Positions 54,713 through 63,377 of a stretch of 64,000 bases of DNA are shown piece after piece. Position numbers and translations under genes: made by a program. Numbering within the stretch: position 1 is the first letter of the stretch; every line of letters starts with the position of its first letter. The DNA comes from Chloroflexota bacterium (lineage in GTDB: Bacteria > Chloroflexota > Anaerolineae > UBA2200 > JACIWT01): assembly GCA_014360825.1 (NCBI GenBank), contig JACIWT010000007.1, positions 62,001 through 126,000 of the forward strand. The letters are read 5' to 3'. The notes beneath the pieces are model-generated. The model did no database searches and was not told the DNA's origin. It worked only from the letters and a program-made list of their open reading frames with translations.

Positions 54713-54785
54713 TTGACAGCCTCTTTGTGTTATAAAAATTACAAAAGCAGTGAATATACGCCTGCAGTGAAGCCCGCCTGCAGGC
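54713..54785 (+). promoter_or_regulatory. Upstream region of the HMG-CoA reductase operon: possible extended -10 promoter and hairpin
   Basis: TTGACA at 54713 is too near TGTTATAAA (54728-54736) for a normal spacer, but the latter is a good extended -10. Downstream, GCCTGCAG/CTGCAGGC (54760-54785) forms a perfect 8-bp hairpin with a 10-base loop in the leader, 24 bases before the GTG start. No T-run follows, so control of translation or RNA stability is more likely than termination. Confidence 0.35.
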
Positions 54786-54809
54786 TGTTGCTATTCCTGA
54801 GGGGGTTAG

Positions 54810-56099
54810 GTGAGCAGAACATCGCGCATTCCCGGCTTCTTTCGGCTCAGCATCGAGGAGCGGCTTGCGAAAGTCCGCGAATTCGCAGATCTCTCCTCAG
54901 ATGAGGTGGCTCTTTTGGCCACCGGTATGGGCCTGAGCCTCGACCAAGCCGATCACATGATCGAAAACGTCATGGGGACATTTCCCCTCCCTTTGGGCAT
55001 TGCGGTCAATTTCCTGATTAACGGTCGGGATGTCTTGGTGCCTATGGCGATTGAAGAGCCATCTGTGGTGGCGGGGGCCAGTTACGCCGCCCGATTGGTG
55101 CGCGAGGGAGGCGGTTTCCAAACCTCCAGTGACGAGGCCCTCATGATCGGCCAGATCCAGGTCCTGGATTTGACAGATCCTTGGGTTGCTCGCTTCCAGG
55201 TGCTTAGGGAAAAAAGTCGCATCCTGGCGTTAGCAAACCAACAGGATCCGATCATCGTCGGGCTTGGCGGTGGGGCGCGGGACCTAGAAGCGCGGGTGCT
55301 CTCTGAATCACCGGTAGGCCCCATGCTCATCCTTCACATCCTCTATGATACCCGCGACGCGATGGGTGCCAACACAGTCAATACGGCAGTGGAGGCTGTC
55401 GCACCACTGGTGGAAGAAATTACCGGTGGGCGGGTGAACCTGCGCATTCTCTCTAACTTGGCAGACCGACGCCTGGCACGCGCCAAATGCATTGTGCCGG
55501 CCAGTTCTCTGGCCCAGGAAGGTTTCAGTGGGACCGAAGTGGTGCGGGGCATCGTGGAGGCTTGGGCATTTGCCGCAACAGACCCTTATCGGGCTGCGAC
55601 GCACAATAAAGGCATCATGAACGGTATAGATGCTGTGGTCGTCGCCACTGGTAATGATTGGCGGGCTGTTGAGGCCGGAGCGCACGCCTATGCTGCGCGG
55701 GGTGGACGTTATACCTCGCTCAGCCACTGGAGCGAGAATTCAGACGGAGACCTGGTAGGCACGCTGGAATTGCCTATGGCTGTGGGTATTGTCGGCGGAG
55801 CCACGAGGGTTCACCCCCTGGCTCGCCTGGCGCTCAAGATCATGGGTGTGCAGTCGGCCCGTGACCTGGCCGAGATCATCACCGCTGTGGGCCTGGCTCA
55901 AAACTTGGCGGCGCTGCGTGCTCTGGCCACAGAGGGCATACAGCGGGGGCACATGGAGTTACATGCTCGCAATGTGGCCGTCTCGGCTGGTGCTAAAGGT
56001 GATCTAATTGACAAAGTGGTGGAGCGCCTGGTCAAAGAGCGAGTCATCCGCTTGGATCGGGCCCAGGAAATCATCCAAGAACTGCAGGGACAACTATGA
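54810..56099 (+). CDS. mvaA: HMG-CoA reductase, class II
   Basis: A 429-residue class II enzyme (bacterial/Pseudomonas mevalonii type) that makes mevalonate from HMG-CoA. It shows [21 protein letters not shown] (in part), [13 protein letters not shown] with the catalytic Glu83, [12 protein letters not shown] near 186, [10 protein letters not shown] with catalytic Lys, [18 protein letters not shown] with catalytic Asp, and [10 protein letters not shown] with catalytic His near 380. The start is GTG 54810 after a G-run. Its stop overlaps the HMG-CoA synthase start by ATGA. This begins the mevalonate operon. Confidence 0.95.
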   Translation: MSRTSRIPGFFRLSIEERLAKVREFADLSSDEVALLATGMGLSLDQADHMIENVMGTFPLPLGIAVNFLINGRDVLVPMAIEEPSVVAGASYAARLVREGGGFQTSSDEALMIGQIQVLDLTDPWVARFQVLREKSRILALANQQDPIIVGLGGGARDLEARVLSESPVGPMLILHILYDTRDAMGANTVNTAVEAVAPLVEEITGGRVNLRILSNLADRRLARAKCIVPASSLAQEGFSGTEVVRGIVEAWAFAATDPYRAATHNKGIMNGIDAVVVATGNDWRAVEAGAHAYAARGGRYTSLSHWSENSDGDLVGTLELPMAVGIVGGATRVHPLARLALKIMGVQSARDLAEIITAVGLAQNLAALRALATEGIQRGHMELHARNVAVSAGAKGDLIDKVVERLVKERVIRLDRAQEIIQELQGQL

Positions 56100-57142
56100 A
56101 GCCCTTACGCGATGTCGGAATTATCGGATACGGAGCCTACGTGCCCCGCTATCGCCTGCCTGCAGCAGAGGTGGCACGCGTGTGGGCAGGCGGTGACGGT
56201 GGGTTGCCTGTCCGAGAGAAAGCAGTGACGGGACTCGATGAGGACACGACGACCATGGCTGTCGAGGCGGCGCGAAATGCGTTGCGCCGGGCCGGTATCG
56301 CACCTTCGCAGTTGCGAGCGGTATGGGTGGGCACGGAGTCCAAGTCTTATGCGGTCAAGCCGACCTCTACGATTGTCGCCGAGGCTATCGGGGCGACACC
56401 CGAGGTGTTGGCTGCTGATTGGGAGTTCGCCTGCAAGGCTGGCACTGAGGCTATGCAGGCGGCCATAGGGTTGGTGGGCTCGGGCATGGCCGATTACGCC
56501 ATGGTCATCGGCATGGACACGGCGCAGGCTCGCCCCGGCGATGCGCTCGAATACACGGCGGCAGCAGGTGGTGCGGCATATATTCTTGGTCCTAAGGAAG
56601 AAAGCCTGGCATATCTTGAGGCATCGTATTCCTACGTCTCCGACACACCAGACTTTTTCCGTAAGCCATACGATCGTTATCCGCAGCACGGGGGCCGGTT
56701 CACGGGTGAACCGGCGTATTTCAGACACATTACTGCTGCTGCTCAGGGCCTCATGGAATTGCTGGGCTACAAACCACAGGATTTCGCGGCTGCTGTCTTT
56801 CATCAGCCCAACACGAAATTCCCGCAACGAGTGGCTAAGATGCTCGGTTTCTCGGACGATCAGATCAAAACCGGGCTACTTGCGCCTGAAATTGGCAATA
56901 CTTATGCTGGGTCCGCGTTGATCGGGCTGACGGCTGTGCTGGATGTCGCCGAGCCTGGACAGCGTATCCTGCTCGTATCCTTCGGTTCTGGGGCGGGGAG
57001 CGATGCTTTTTCCTGGGTGGTTACGGACGCTATCCACGCCCGACGACATTGCGCGCCACAGACTCGTGATTACATTGACCGACGCCAGGAAATAGATTAC
57101 GCCGTTTACGCGCGATATCGAAGAAAGTTGCATTTGGTATGA
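56096..57142 (+). CDS. HMG-CoA synthase, archaeal type
   Basis: A 348-residue thiolase-fold enzyme that joins acetyl-CoA and acetoacetyl-CoA. The nucleophile is Cys113 in [30 protein letters not shown] carries the active-site His, and [15 protein letters not shown] closes the fold. Length and order match archaeal HMG-CoA synthases, which work in a complex with thiolase and a DUF35 protein. All three partners are encoded here in sequence. It overlaps both neighbours by four bases. Confidence 0.92.
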   Translation: MKPLRDVGIIGYGAYVPRYRLPAAEVARVWAGGDGGLPVREKAVTGLDEDTTTMAVEAARNALRRAGIAPSQLRAVWVGTESKSYAVKPTSTIVAEAIGATPEVLAADWEFACKAGTEAMQAAIGLVGSGMADYAMVIGMDTAQARPGDALEYTAAAGGAAYILGPKEESLAYLEASYSYVSDTPDFFRKPYDRYPQHGGRFTGEPAYFRHITAAAQGLMELLGYKPQDFAAAVFHQPNTKFPQRVAKMLGFSDDQIKTGLLAPEIGNTYAGSALIGLTAVLDVAEPGQRILLVSFGSGAGSDAFSWVVTDAIHARRHCAPQTRDYIDRRQEIDYAVYARYRRKLHLV

Positions 57143-58320
57143 TACTGCCCTCGGGGGACGTTTCGTTGCGTGACGTCAGCATTGTTGGCATCGGACAAAC
57201 GAAAGTTGCAGAGCACTGGGAGAAATCCATTCGCGATCTAGGTGTGGAAGCCATCCGAGCAGCATTACGTGACGCTGAGTTCGAGACCGCAGACGCTTTA
57301 TACGTTGGCAATGCCCTGGCAGGTGAATTGGTCGGTCAAGAGCATCTGGCGGCCTTGTTGGCTGACTGGGCTGGATTGCGGGGCATCGAGGCACTCCGCG
57401 TCGAGGCGGCAGCAGCATCGGGTGCGGCGGCATTGCACATGGCCTACCTAGCGGTGGCGAGCGGCCTGCATGATATCGTCGTTGTCTGCGGCGTTGAGAA
57501 GACTACTGATGTTAGTCCAGAGGCTGTAACCGCCGCCTTGGCTAGTGGGGGGGATAGCGACCATGAAGCCCTCCATGGGGCCACCTTGGAGGCCACAAAC
57601 GCTCTCATTATGCGCCGCTATATGTACGAATACCGCATCGAGCACAGCGAGTTCGCGCCGTTTGTGGTAAACGCACATCGTAACGCGTTGAACAATCCTA
57701 ACGCTATGTTTCGTTTCTCGGTGACAGCGGATGCTTATGAGAGAGCGAATGTCGTGGCCGACCCGATCAATGTGCTGGACTGTGCACCCATGTCAGACGG
57801 AGCAGCAGCGCTGGTGCTTTGCCCAAGTGAGCGGGCAAAGAAGTCGAAGAGTATGCCCATCCGCATTGCTGCGTCAGCGGTGGCCACAGATCGGATTGCT
57901 CTCCACGATCGACATGATCCGTTGTTCTTGCAGGCGGCCTGGGAATCGGCAACCCGCGCCTATCATCAGGCCGGCGTTGGCCCAGAGGACATTGATTTTT
58001 TCGAGTTACATGATGGTTTCACCATTATGACTGCGCTCTCTCTGGAGGCCTGTGATTTCGCCGAGCGTGGTCAGGCCGTGCGACTCGCTCAGGAAGGTGA
58101 AATCGGGCTTACAGGACGTATACCCATTTGTACGATGGGTGGGCTGAAGGCGCGCGGTCATCCCTTGGGGGCCACGGGAGTTTATCAGGTGGTAGAGGCG
58201 GTGCTCCAGTTGCGCGGGCAGGCGGGCGATAATCAGGTGAAAGACTGCCGGCTGGCGATGACTCAGAGTTTGGGTGGCAGCGGAGCGACGGCTATCACCC
58301 ATATTCTGGGGTACCTGTAA
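57139..58320 (+). CDS. Archaeal-type acetoacetyl-CoA thiolase lacking the nucleophilic Cys
   Basis: A 393-residue thiolase of the archaeal/SCP-x type. Usual blocks are [34 protein letters not shown] (in part), [33 protein letters not shown] (active-site His) and the ending [13 protein letters not shown]. In archaeal relatives the nucleophile lies in VEAACASG; here the same stretch is VEAAAASG, so the Cys is Ala92 (codon gca at 57412). Without it, normal thiolysis or condensation through an acyl-enzyme would be lost. It may be a structural partner, use another mechanism, or rely on a thiolase elsewhere. The neighbours are HMG-CoA synthase and DUF35. Confidence 0.9.
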   Translation: MILPSGDVSLRDVSIVGIGQTKVAEHWEKSIRDLGVEAIRAALRDAEFETADALYVGNALAGELVGQEHLAALLADWAGLRGIEALRVEAAAASGAAALHMAYLAVASGLHDIVVVCGVEKTTDVSPEAVTAALASGGDSDHEALHGATLEATNALIMRRYMYEYRIEHSEFAPFVVNAHRNALNNPNAMFRFSVTADAYERANVVADPINVLDCAPMSDGAAALVLCPSERAKKSKSMPIRIAASAVATDRIALHDRHDPLFLQAAWESATRAYHQAGVGPEDIDFFELHDGFTIMTALSLEACDFAERGQAVRLAQEGEIGLTGRIPICTMGGLKARGHPLGATGVYQVVEAVLQLRGQAGDNQVKDCRLAMTQSLGGSGATAITHILGYL

Positions 58321-58440
58321 CATTCATCCCCCAGTCGGGCATCCATGATTAAGGATATATCATCTGAATCTAAGTTACGGGAAAATGCCAACTTGCGGTT
58401 AAGAGATCTATAGTAGTTTGGAAGGAGGATAGGATAGACC

Positions 58441-58845
58441 ATGGAAACACCACGTCATTGGAGATTACGGGGCCAGCGATACGGGCTCGTTGGCGAGGTT
58501 TGTGAGCACTGCGGGGCCAAGATCTTTCCTGCCCGCGATGTCTGCCCCAATTGCGAAGATATGGCGTACAAGCCCTTTCGGTTCAGTGGCCGCGGGGAGG
58601 TTTATTCCTTCTCTACAATCTATCAAGCGCCACAGGGATATGAAGAATACGCGCCTTACACAGTCGCACTGGTGAAACTCGAGGAGGGTCCTCTAGTTAC
58701 TGGTCAACTGACTGACATGGAAGCCACAGATGCACACATTGGCATGCCCGTCGAAATGGTCACGCGCAAGATCCGTGAAGAAAGCGGAAACGGCGCGATT
58801 ATCTACGGATACAAATTCCGCCCGGCGCTGTCATCTGTGCGGTAA
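58441..58845 (+). CDS. DUF35 zinc-ribbon/OB-fold protein
   Basis: A 134-residue protein. The N-terminus has a zinc ribbon CEHCGAKIFPARDVCPNC (residues 22-39), followed by an OB-fold (SGRGEVYSFSTIYQAP, APYTVALVKLEEGPLVTGQL). In archaea DUF35 proteins bridge thiolase and HMG-CoA synthase and channel the intermediate. It comes 120 bases after the thiolase-like gene with a GGAAGGAGG ribosome site, in the same direction, so it belongs to the mevalonate locus. Other DUF35 proteins pair with steroid thiolases and retro-aldolases. Confidence 0.88.
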   Translation: METPRHWRLRGQRYGLVGEVCEHCGAKIFPARDVCPNCEDMAYKPFRFSGRGEVYSFSTIYQAPQGYEEYAPYTVALVKLEEGPLVTGQLTDMEATDAHIGMPVEMVTRKIREESGNGAIIYGYKFRPALSSVR

Positions 58846-58873
58846 CCAAACCTCGCTTTCGAGCGCGGAAGGA

Positions 58874-59248
58874 TCAGGGGGCATTGTTTTGATAGGCTCC
58901 GAGCAGGATTTCCAACAAAAACGCAATGGCAAACAGCAAGGATGCGTTGACCCAGTTGAGCGCGTGTAGGATGTGCAGCCCTATGCCCACGGTTAGAAAC
59001 ATGGCGAACAGGGTCGAACGGCGTATGGCGTTCCCCAAGAGCCTTTCGGTTGATGCATGGGGTCGCAGCCAGCGCCCCAAATAGAATAAGACTGGGAGGG
59101 ACGAGAATAATAGCCCCAAGCAGAAAACGATCAGGACAAGTAAGACATTGAGTCCTTCTGGTGGCTGAGTGTAGGTGAAGTAAGCAATGCCAGACCAGCA
59201 AGCAAGTGCGAAGAGAACCGAGATGGCAATTTTGGGTCGGTGGGTCAT
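58874..59248 (-). CDS. Small hydrophobic membrane protein of unknown function
   Basis: A 124-residue protein with four hydrophobic segments (residues about 8-25, 33-55, 78-96, 100-118). The ATG at 59248 is chosen because GGAGG lies six bases upstream; the ATG at 59254 is right against it. It is convergent with DUF35 and divergent from the rRNA promoter region. No family is recognised. Confidence 0.6.
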   Translation of the reverse strand: MTHRPKIAISVLFALACWSGIAYFTYTQPPEGLNVLLVLIVFCLGLLFSSLPVLFYLGRWLRPHASTERLLGNAIRRSTLFAMFLTVGIGLHILHALNWVNASLLFAIAFLLEILLGAYQNNAP

Positions 59249-59295
59249 GGGCATCCTCCAATGAAGGTCATGCGCTCCCGCAGATTTCACGCAAC

Positions 59296-59324
59296 TTGAC
59301 AAGGAACAGTCTTTGTGCTACAAT
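59296..59324 (+). promoter_or_regulatory. rRNA promoter P1
   Basis: TTGACA, 17-base spacer, TACAAT. The 143-base transcript from here would end at a terminator-like hairpin before P2. Confidence 0.8.
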
Positions 59325-59330
59325 ATAAGT

Positions 59331-59472
59331 GAAAGTGATATACGGACTGATCTCATTCGCACTGGGTGCGAAAAGATCTAACAATTGAAAGTGGGGGTGA
59401 CAGGCAAAGATTAGTGCGATGAAATCTTACATTGTGCTTGTCTCCCAACCGACGGATTACCGCCGGTTTTTC
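59331..59472 (+). promoter_or_regulatory. Structured P1 leader with terminator-like hairpin
   Basis: Begins with GATCT...AGATC (59349-59378) enclosing TTCGCAC/GTGCGAA, a perfect 7-bp stem with a three-base loop. It ends with AACCGACGG/CCGCCGGTT (59447-59468, one A-C mismatch) followed by TTTTT. A small RNA or a read-through-controlled leader is likely. The nearby stretch 59249-59616 otherwise holds only promoters and leader structures. Confidence 0.5.
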
Positions 59473-59486
59473 GCATTTAGTGTGAT

Positions 59487-59515
59487 TTGACAACAGGGCT
59501 TTCTTTGTGTATATT
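59487..59515 (+). promoter_or_regulatory. rRNA promoter P2
   Basis: TTGACA, 17-base spacer, TATATT (a TATACT five bases further is an alternative), about 100 bases ahead of 16S. Confidence 0.75.
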
Positions 59516-59531
59516 ATACTTGGAGTGGCAG

Positions 59532-59546
59532 GCACCTTAACAACTG
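59532..59546 (+). promoter_or_regulatory. BoxA-like antitermination element in the 16S leader
   Basis: GCACCTTAACAACTG; the same 15-mer with one change is at 63327-63341 before 23S, and TGCTCTTAACA at 61319-61329 lies in the spacer. It resembles the BoxA bound by NusB/S10. Confidence 0.45.
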
Positions 59547-59595
59547 GAGAGTGATAGGAAGGATAAGGCGCGTTTTGGGCCCAACGTCGAAACTC

Positions 59596-59611
59596 AGTGG
59601 CTTCGGCCACT
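59596..59611 (+). other. UUCG-capped hairpin just before 16S
   Basis: AGTGGC-TTCG-GCCACT: perfect 6-bp stem with a stable UUCG loop. Probably part of the 16S precursor structure. Confidence 0.5.
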
Positions 59612-59616
59612 TAGTT

Positions 59617-61181
<1,565 letters not shown>

Positions 61182-61239
61182 CTAGGGAGACCCCTGGCGA
61201 TGGGTTTCGCAACCGCATGGCCAGAACTCCTAGGTCAAT

Positions 61240-61259
61240 CACCTCACCGAAGTGAGGTG
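61240..61259 (+). other. Tetraloop hairpin after 16S
   Basis: CACCTCAC-CGAA-GTGAGGTG: perfect 8-bp stem with a four-base loop, 58 bases past the 16S end. A CTAGG/CCTAG pair flanks the preceding stretch. Possibly a processing structure; no T-run follows. Confidence 0.4.
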
Positions 61260-61318
61260 CCTGTGAATAACCCGAAACGATGCCCCCTTCCTGTCACTCT
61301 TCAGAGGTTGAGGTGCTT

Positions 61319-61329
61319 TGCTCTTAACA
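61319..61329 (+). promoter_or_regulatory. BoxA-like element in the 16S-23S spacer
   Basis: TGCTCTTAACA, close to the E. coli BoxA TGCTCTTTAACA, ahead of the protein genes of the spacer. Confidence 0.45.
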
Positions 61330-61402
61330 ATTCCATACCGCTGGCCAACGGCGTGCCCACCGTATTGACGCACTCGATGGGTTAACGAAGGGAGGAATTA
61401 TC

Positions 61403-61732
61403 ATGAAATACAAGGCGCTGCGATTGACTGCCACCATTTTCAAAGCCCTTGCCGTCCTTATCGTCATCTTGGGCTTGGGTTTTGGGTGTTTCTTGACCCT
61501 GGCTTATGCGGGAATTGTGGGTAGTGGTATATTCGAGCAATACGGTGGCTATGAAATGGGTGCCGGGATCGGCGCGATGGTTGTTATGTGGGTTGCCATC
61601 ATCTTTTATGTTGGCATCATCGCCCTATCACTCTTTGTGTACGCCGAAATGATCCATCTGGCTATGGATGTAGAAGAAAACACCCGTTTGACCGCCGAGG
61701 CGGTTCGCCGTTTGGCCGCTGGGAGGAACTGA
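61403..61732 (+). CDS. Small two-helix membrane protein in the rRNA spacer
   Basis: A 109-residue protein with two or three hydrophobic stretches (about 12-38, 50-82) and a charged tail with EENTRLTAEAVRRLAAGR. A strong GGGAGG lies seven bases before ATG 61403. It is the first of four small genes between 16S and tRNA-Ile. I see no promoter upstream in the spacer, so it is probably made from rRNA operon transcripts. The tail reminds me of small membrane proteins common in Chloroflexota; function unknown. Confidence 0.65.
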   Translation: MKYKALRLTATIFKALAVLIVILGLGFGCFLTLAYAGIVGSGIFEQYGGYEMGAGIGAMVVMWVAIIFYVGIIALSLFVYAEMIHLAMDVEENTRLTAEAVRRLAAGRN

Positions 61733-61780
61733 GTTCGTTCTCGGTTTTGCGTCTTCGCATAAACCTGCACTAGGTGGGCG

Positions 61781-62095
61781 ATGTATAAACTAGGTCCTGT
61801 GTTTAATTATCTTCTTATCTACTCCCCAGTGATCATAGTCTTGTTTATCGGCACCGTGGTTAGCACGCTGGTATACCAGGCGAACCCGAGTCGACCACGA
61901 GCTATTGGCATAGCCGGATTCGCCATATCAATCTTGGTGAGAGTTGTGGCTGCTATAGGGATGGGCCTGCTACCCCAATTGGGCTTTTTTGTAAGCCCTC
62001 TTGCACTTCGAGGTTTCTATTTTACTATTGAGATCTGCATAGCGGTAAGCTTGGCTTGTATTATTTATGCCTACTGGAAGTTGTCACGTGGTTAA
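61781..62095 (+). CDS. Small three-helix membrane protein in the rRNA spacer
   Basis: A 104-residue protein with three hydrophobic helices (about 9-32, 42-65, 78-98) and few charged residues. GGTGGG precedes ATG 61781. It lies 48 bases after the first spacer gene and 36 bases before the first cysteine-rich one. Family not recognised. Base composition appears lower in GC than in the genes outside the rRNA region, which would fit horizontal origin or simply small-gene bias. Confidence 0.6.
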   Translation: MYKLGPVFNYLLIYSPVIIVLFIGTVVSTLVYQANPSRPRAIGIAGFAISILVRVVAAIGMGLLPQLGFFVSPLALRGFYFTIEICIAVSLACIIYAYWKLSRG

Positions 62096-62131
62096 GCAAC
62101 TTTTACTCATAGATTACGAGAGGTGTCGGCA

Positions 62132-62548
62132 ATGAAAGCGGGAATGGTTTTAGGCCTGTTCGCTTCTGTAATCATACTGACCACTTTGGTCACCCCAGTG
62201 AAAGCTGAACTTCTTTTACCTACTGGCTACTGTTTACCACACTACGAGTGCAGAGAGTGGCGATGGGTTCAATGGGGTTGTGACTGTGACGGGAACCCAT
62301 GCTATTTCTGGTATAGAGAATGGGCCAAGAAGTACTATATTGACCGTAACTGCAATGAGACACTCGTTGGTTCCTGCACATATAAGGGGTGCATTCACGA
62401 TTGGACTATGTGCTGCCCACCCCCCAAACCCCCTGCAAGAGGGGAAGAACTCCGAAAATATACATGTGCTTTGATGTCAACGTCTAATGAATTCGCCCTG
62501 TGGAGACTCTCACGAATTCAGGCTGCCAATGATGAGGTGTCGAGATGA
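62132..62548 (+). CDS. Secreted cysteine-rich protein in the rRNA spacer (first paralogue)
   Basis: A 138-residue protein. Residues 1-25 form a signal peptide (hydrophobic core VLGLFASVIILTTLV, cleavage after VKA). The mature part has 11 Cys (34, 40, 50, 52, 57, 74, 82, 87, 94, 95, 112) and motifs PHYECR, CDCDG, KKYYIDRNC and CC. Disulfide-rich secreted proteins of this kind are often toxins, inhibitors or envelope proteins, but nothing proves a role. AGAGGTG precedes ATG 62132. Its stop overlaps the start of the second paralogue (ATGA). Confidence 0.65.
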   Translation: MKAGMVLGLFASVIILTTLVTPVKAELLLPTGYCLPHYECREWRWVQWGCDCDGNPCYFWYREWAKKYYIDRNCNETLVGSCTYKGCIHDWTMCCPPPKPPARGEELRKYTCALMSTSNEFALWRLSRIQAANDEVSR

Positions 62549-62845
62549 AATTGGTGCAACGATTGATCTGGCCCCCTATTTACCATATTGGCTATATTGA
62601 CATTAATGACAGTGGTGGCTACAATCGCACATAGCGAACAGCCATCCCCGGCTAGCCTTTGCCAGCCCCACTATGAAGTTCGCTGCAGTGCGTGGGATTG
62701 TGACTGTTGCGGCCCCCCTTGGATATGCTGTCGCCAATGCTTCAGGGAGTGCAGGAAGTACTACGTCGATCGCAATTGCTTCGAACATCTAGTGGATATC
62801 TGGCCGGAAACGAAAACAGAATGGAGTTGGGCTTGCTGCTTTTAA
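62545..62845 (+). pseudogene. Secreted cysteine-rich protein in the rRNA spacer (second paralogue, frameshifted)
   Basis: The ATG at 62545 overlaps the previous stop and reads MKLVQRLIW before the frame is lost. The frame one base away continues LFTILAILTLMTVVATIAHS, a normal signal peptide core, and then the Cys-rich part (LCQPHYEVRC, CDCC, CRKYYVDRNC, WACC). Removing one C from the CCCCC run at 62572-62576 restores one protein of about 99 residues. So there is a one-base insertion, either real or a sequencing error. The mature part has 12 Cys and repeats motifs of the first paralogue. Confidence 0.6.
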
Positions 62846-62919
62846 ACACCCAAATCTGGATCTAATTGTTTGTGGAGAAATAGTGGCTGCGGCAACATTG
62901 TAACTTGTAAGCTTTGTGT

Positions 62920-62993
62920 GGGCCATTAGCTCAGTCGGCTAGAGCATCCCTCTGATAAGGGGAAGGTCTCTGGTTCAAGTCCAGAATGGCCCA
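62920..62993 (+). tRNA. tRNA-Ile (GAT)
   Basis: 74 bases with acceptor GGGCCAT/ATGGCCC, D-loop AGCTCAGTCGG, anticodon stem/loop CTGATAAGG (anticodon GAT), and T-arm GGTTCAAGTCC. CCA is not encoded. Confidence 0.97.
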
Positions 62994-63006
62994 CTTGTCG
63001 GTGTCA

Positions 63007-63079
63007 GGGGATGTAGCTCAGTTGGGAGAGCGCCTCCCTTGCACGGAGGAGGCCAGGGGTTCGAATCCCCTCATCTCCA
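63007..63079 (+). tRNA. tRNA-Ala (TGC)
   Basis: 73 bases with acceptor GGGGATG/CATCTCC, D-loop AGCTCAGTTGGGAGAGC, anticodon loop CTTGCAC (TGC), and T-arm GGGGTTCGAATCCCC. CCA is not encoded. One base after it a consensus promoter begins. Confidence 0.97.
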
Positions 63080-63080
63080 C

Positions 63081-63109
63081 TTGACAAACCAACAGGGATG
63101 TGCTATAAT
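63081..63109 (+). promoter_or_regulatory. Consensus promoter in the spacer, upstream of 23S
   Basis: TTGACA, 17-base spacer, TATAAT: perfect. The -35 box starts two bases after tRNA-Ala, so 23S can be transcribed without 16S. Confidence 0.85.
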
Positions 63110-63194
63110 AAAAATACGGGAGGGAGAAGAGACGAACTGTAGACCCGAGGAGAAGGAACCGGATACTTGAACGCTGGTCATATTCCCGAGCCGA

Positions 63195-63221
63195 AACGGC
63201 TTGGCGATATGCCAGGCCGTT
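63195..63221 (+). terminator. Terminator-like hairpin in the 23S leader
   Basis: AACGGCTTGGC/GCCAGGCCGTT, 11 pairs with one G-U and a five-base loop, followed by TTTGTGTG. It mirrors the structure before 16S P2; it may be an attenuator or a processing stem. Confidence 0.4.
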
Positions 63222-63326
63222 TTGTGTGTCTATAGAGATTGGGCGTTTGCGAATTGAGGGTCAGGGAACCTGGCCAGCAATGGCTAGCGACCAATCGCTA
63301 GGTTGGAGAAAGATCCAACAGAGTTA

Positions 63327-63341
63327 GCACCTTAAAAACTG
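63327..63341 (+). promoter_or_regulatory. BoxA-like element in the 23S leader
   Basis: GCACCTTAAAAACTG, 14 of 15 bases identical to the element before 16S (59532-59546), suggesting the same antitermination system acts on both rRNAs. Confidence 0.4.
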
Positions 63342-63377
63342 AACAGGATGCGAGTTTCAATTCCGCCGCATCACGTG

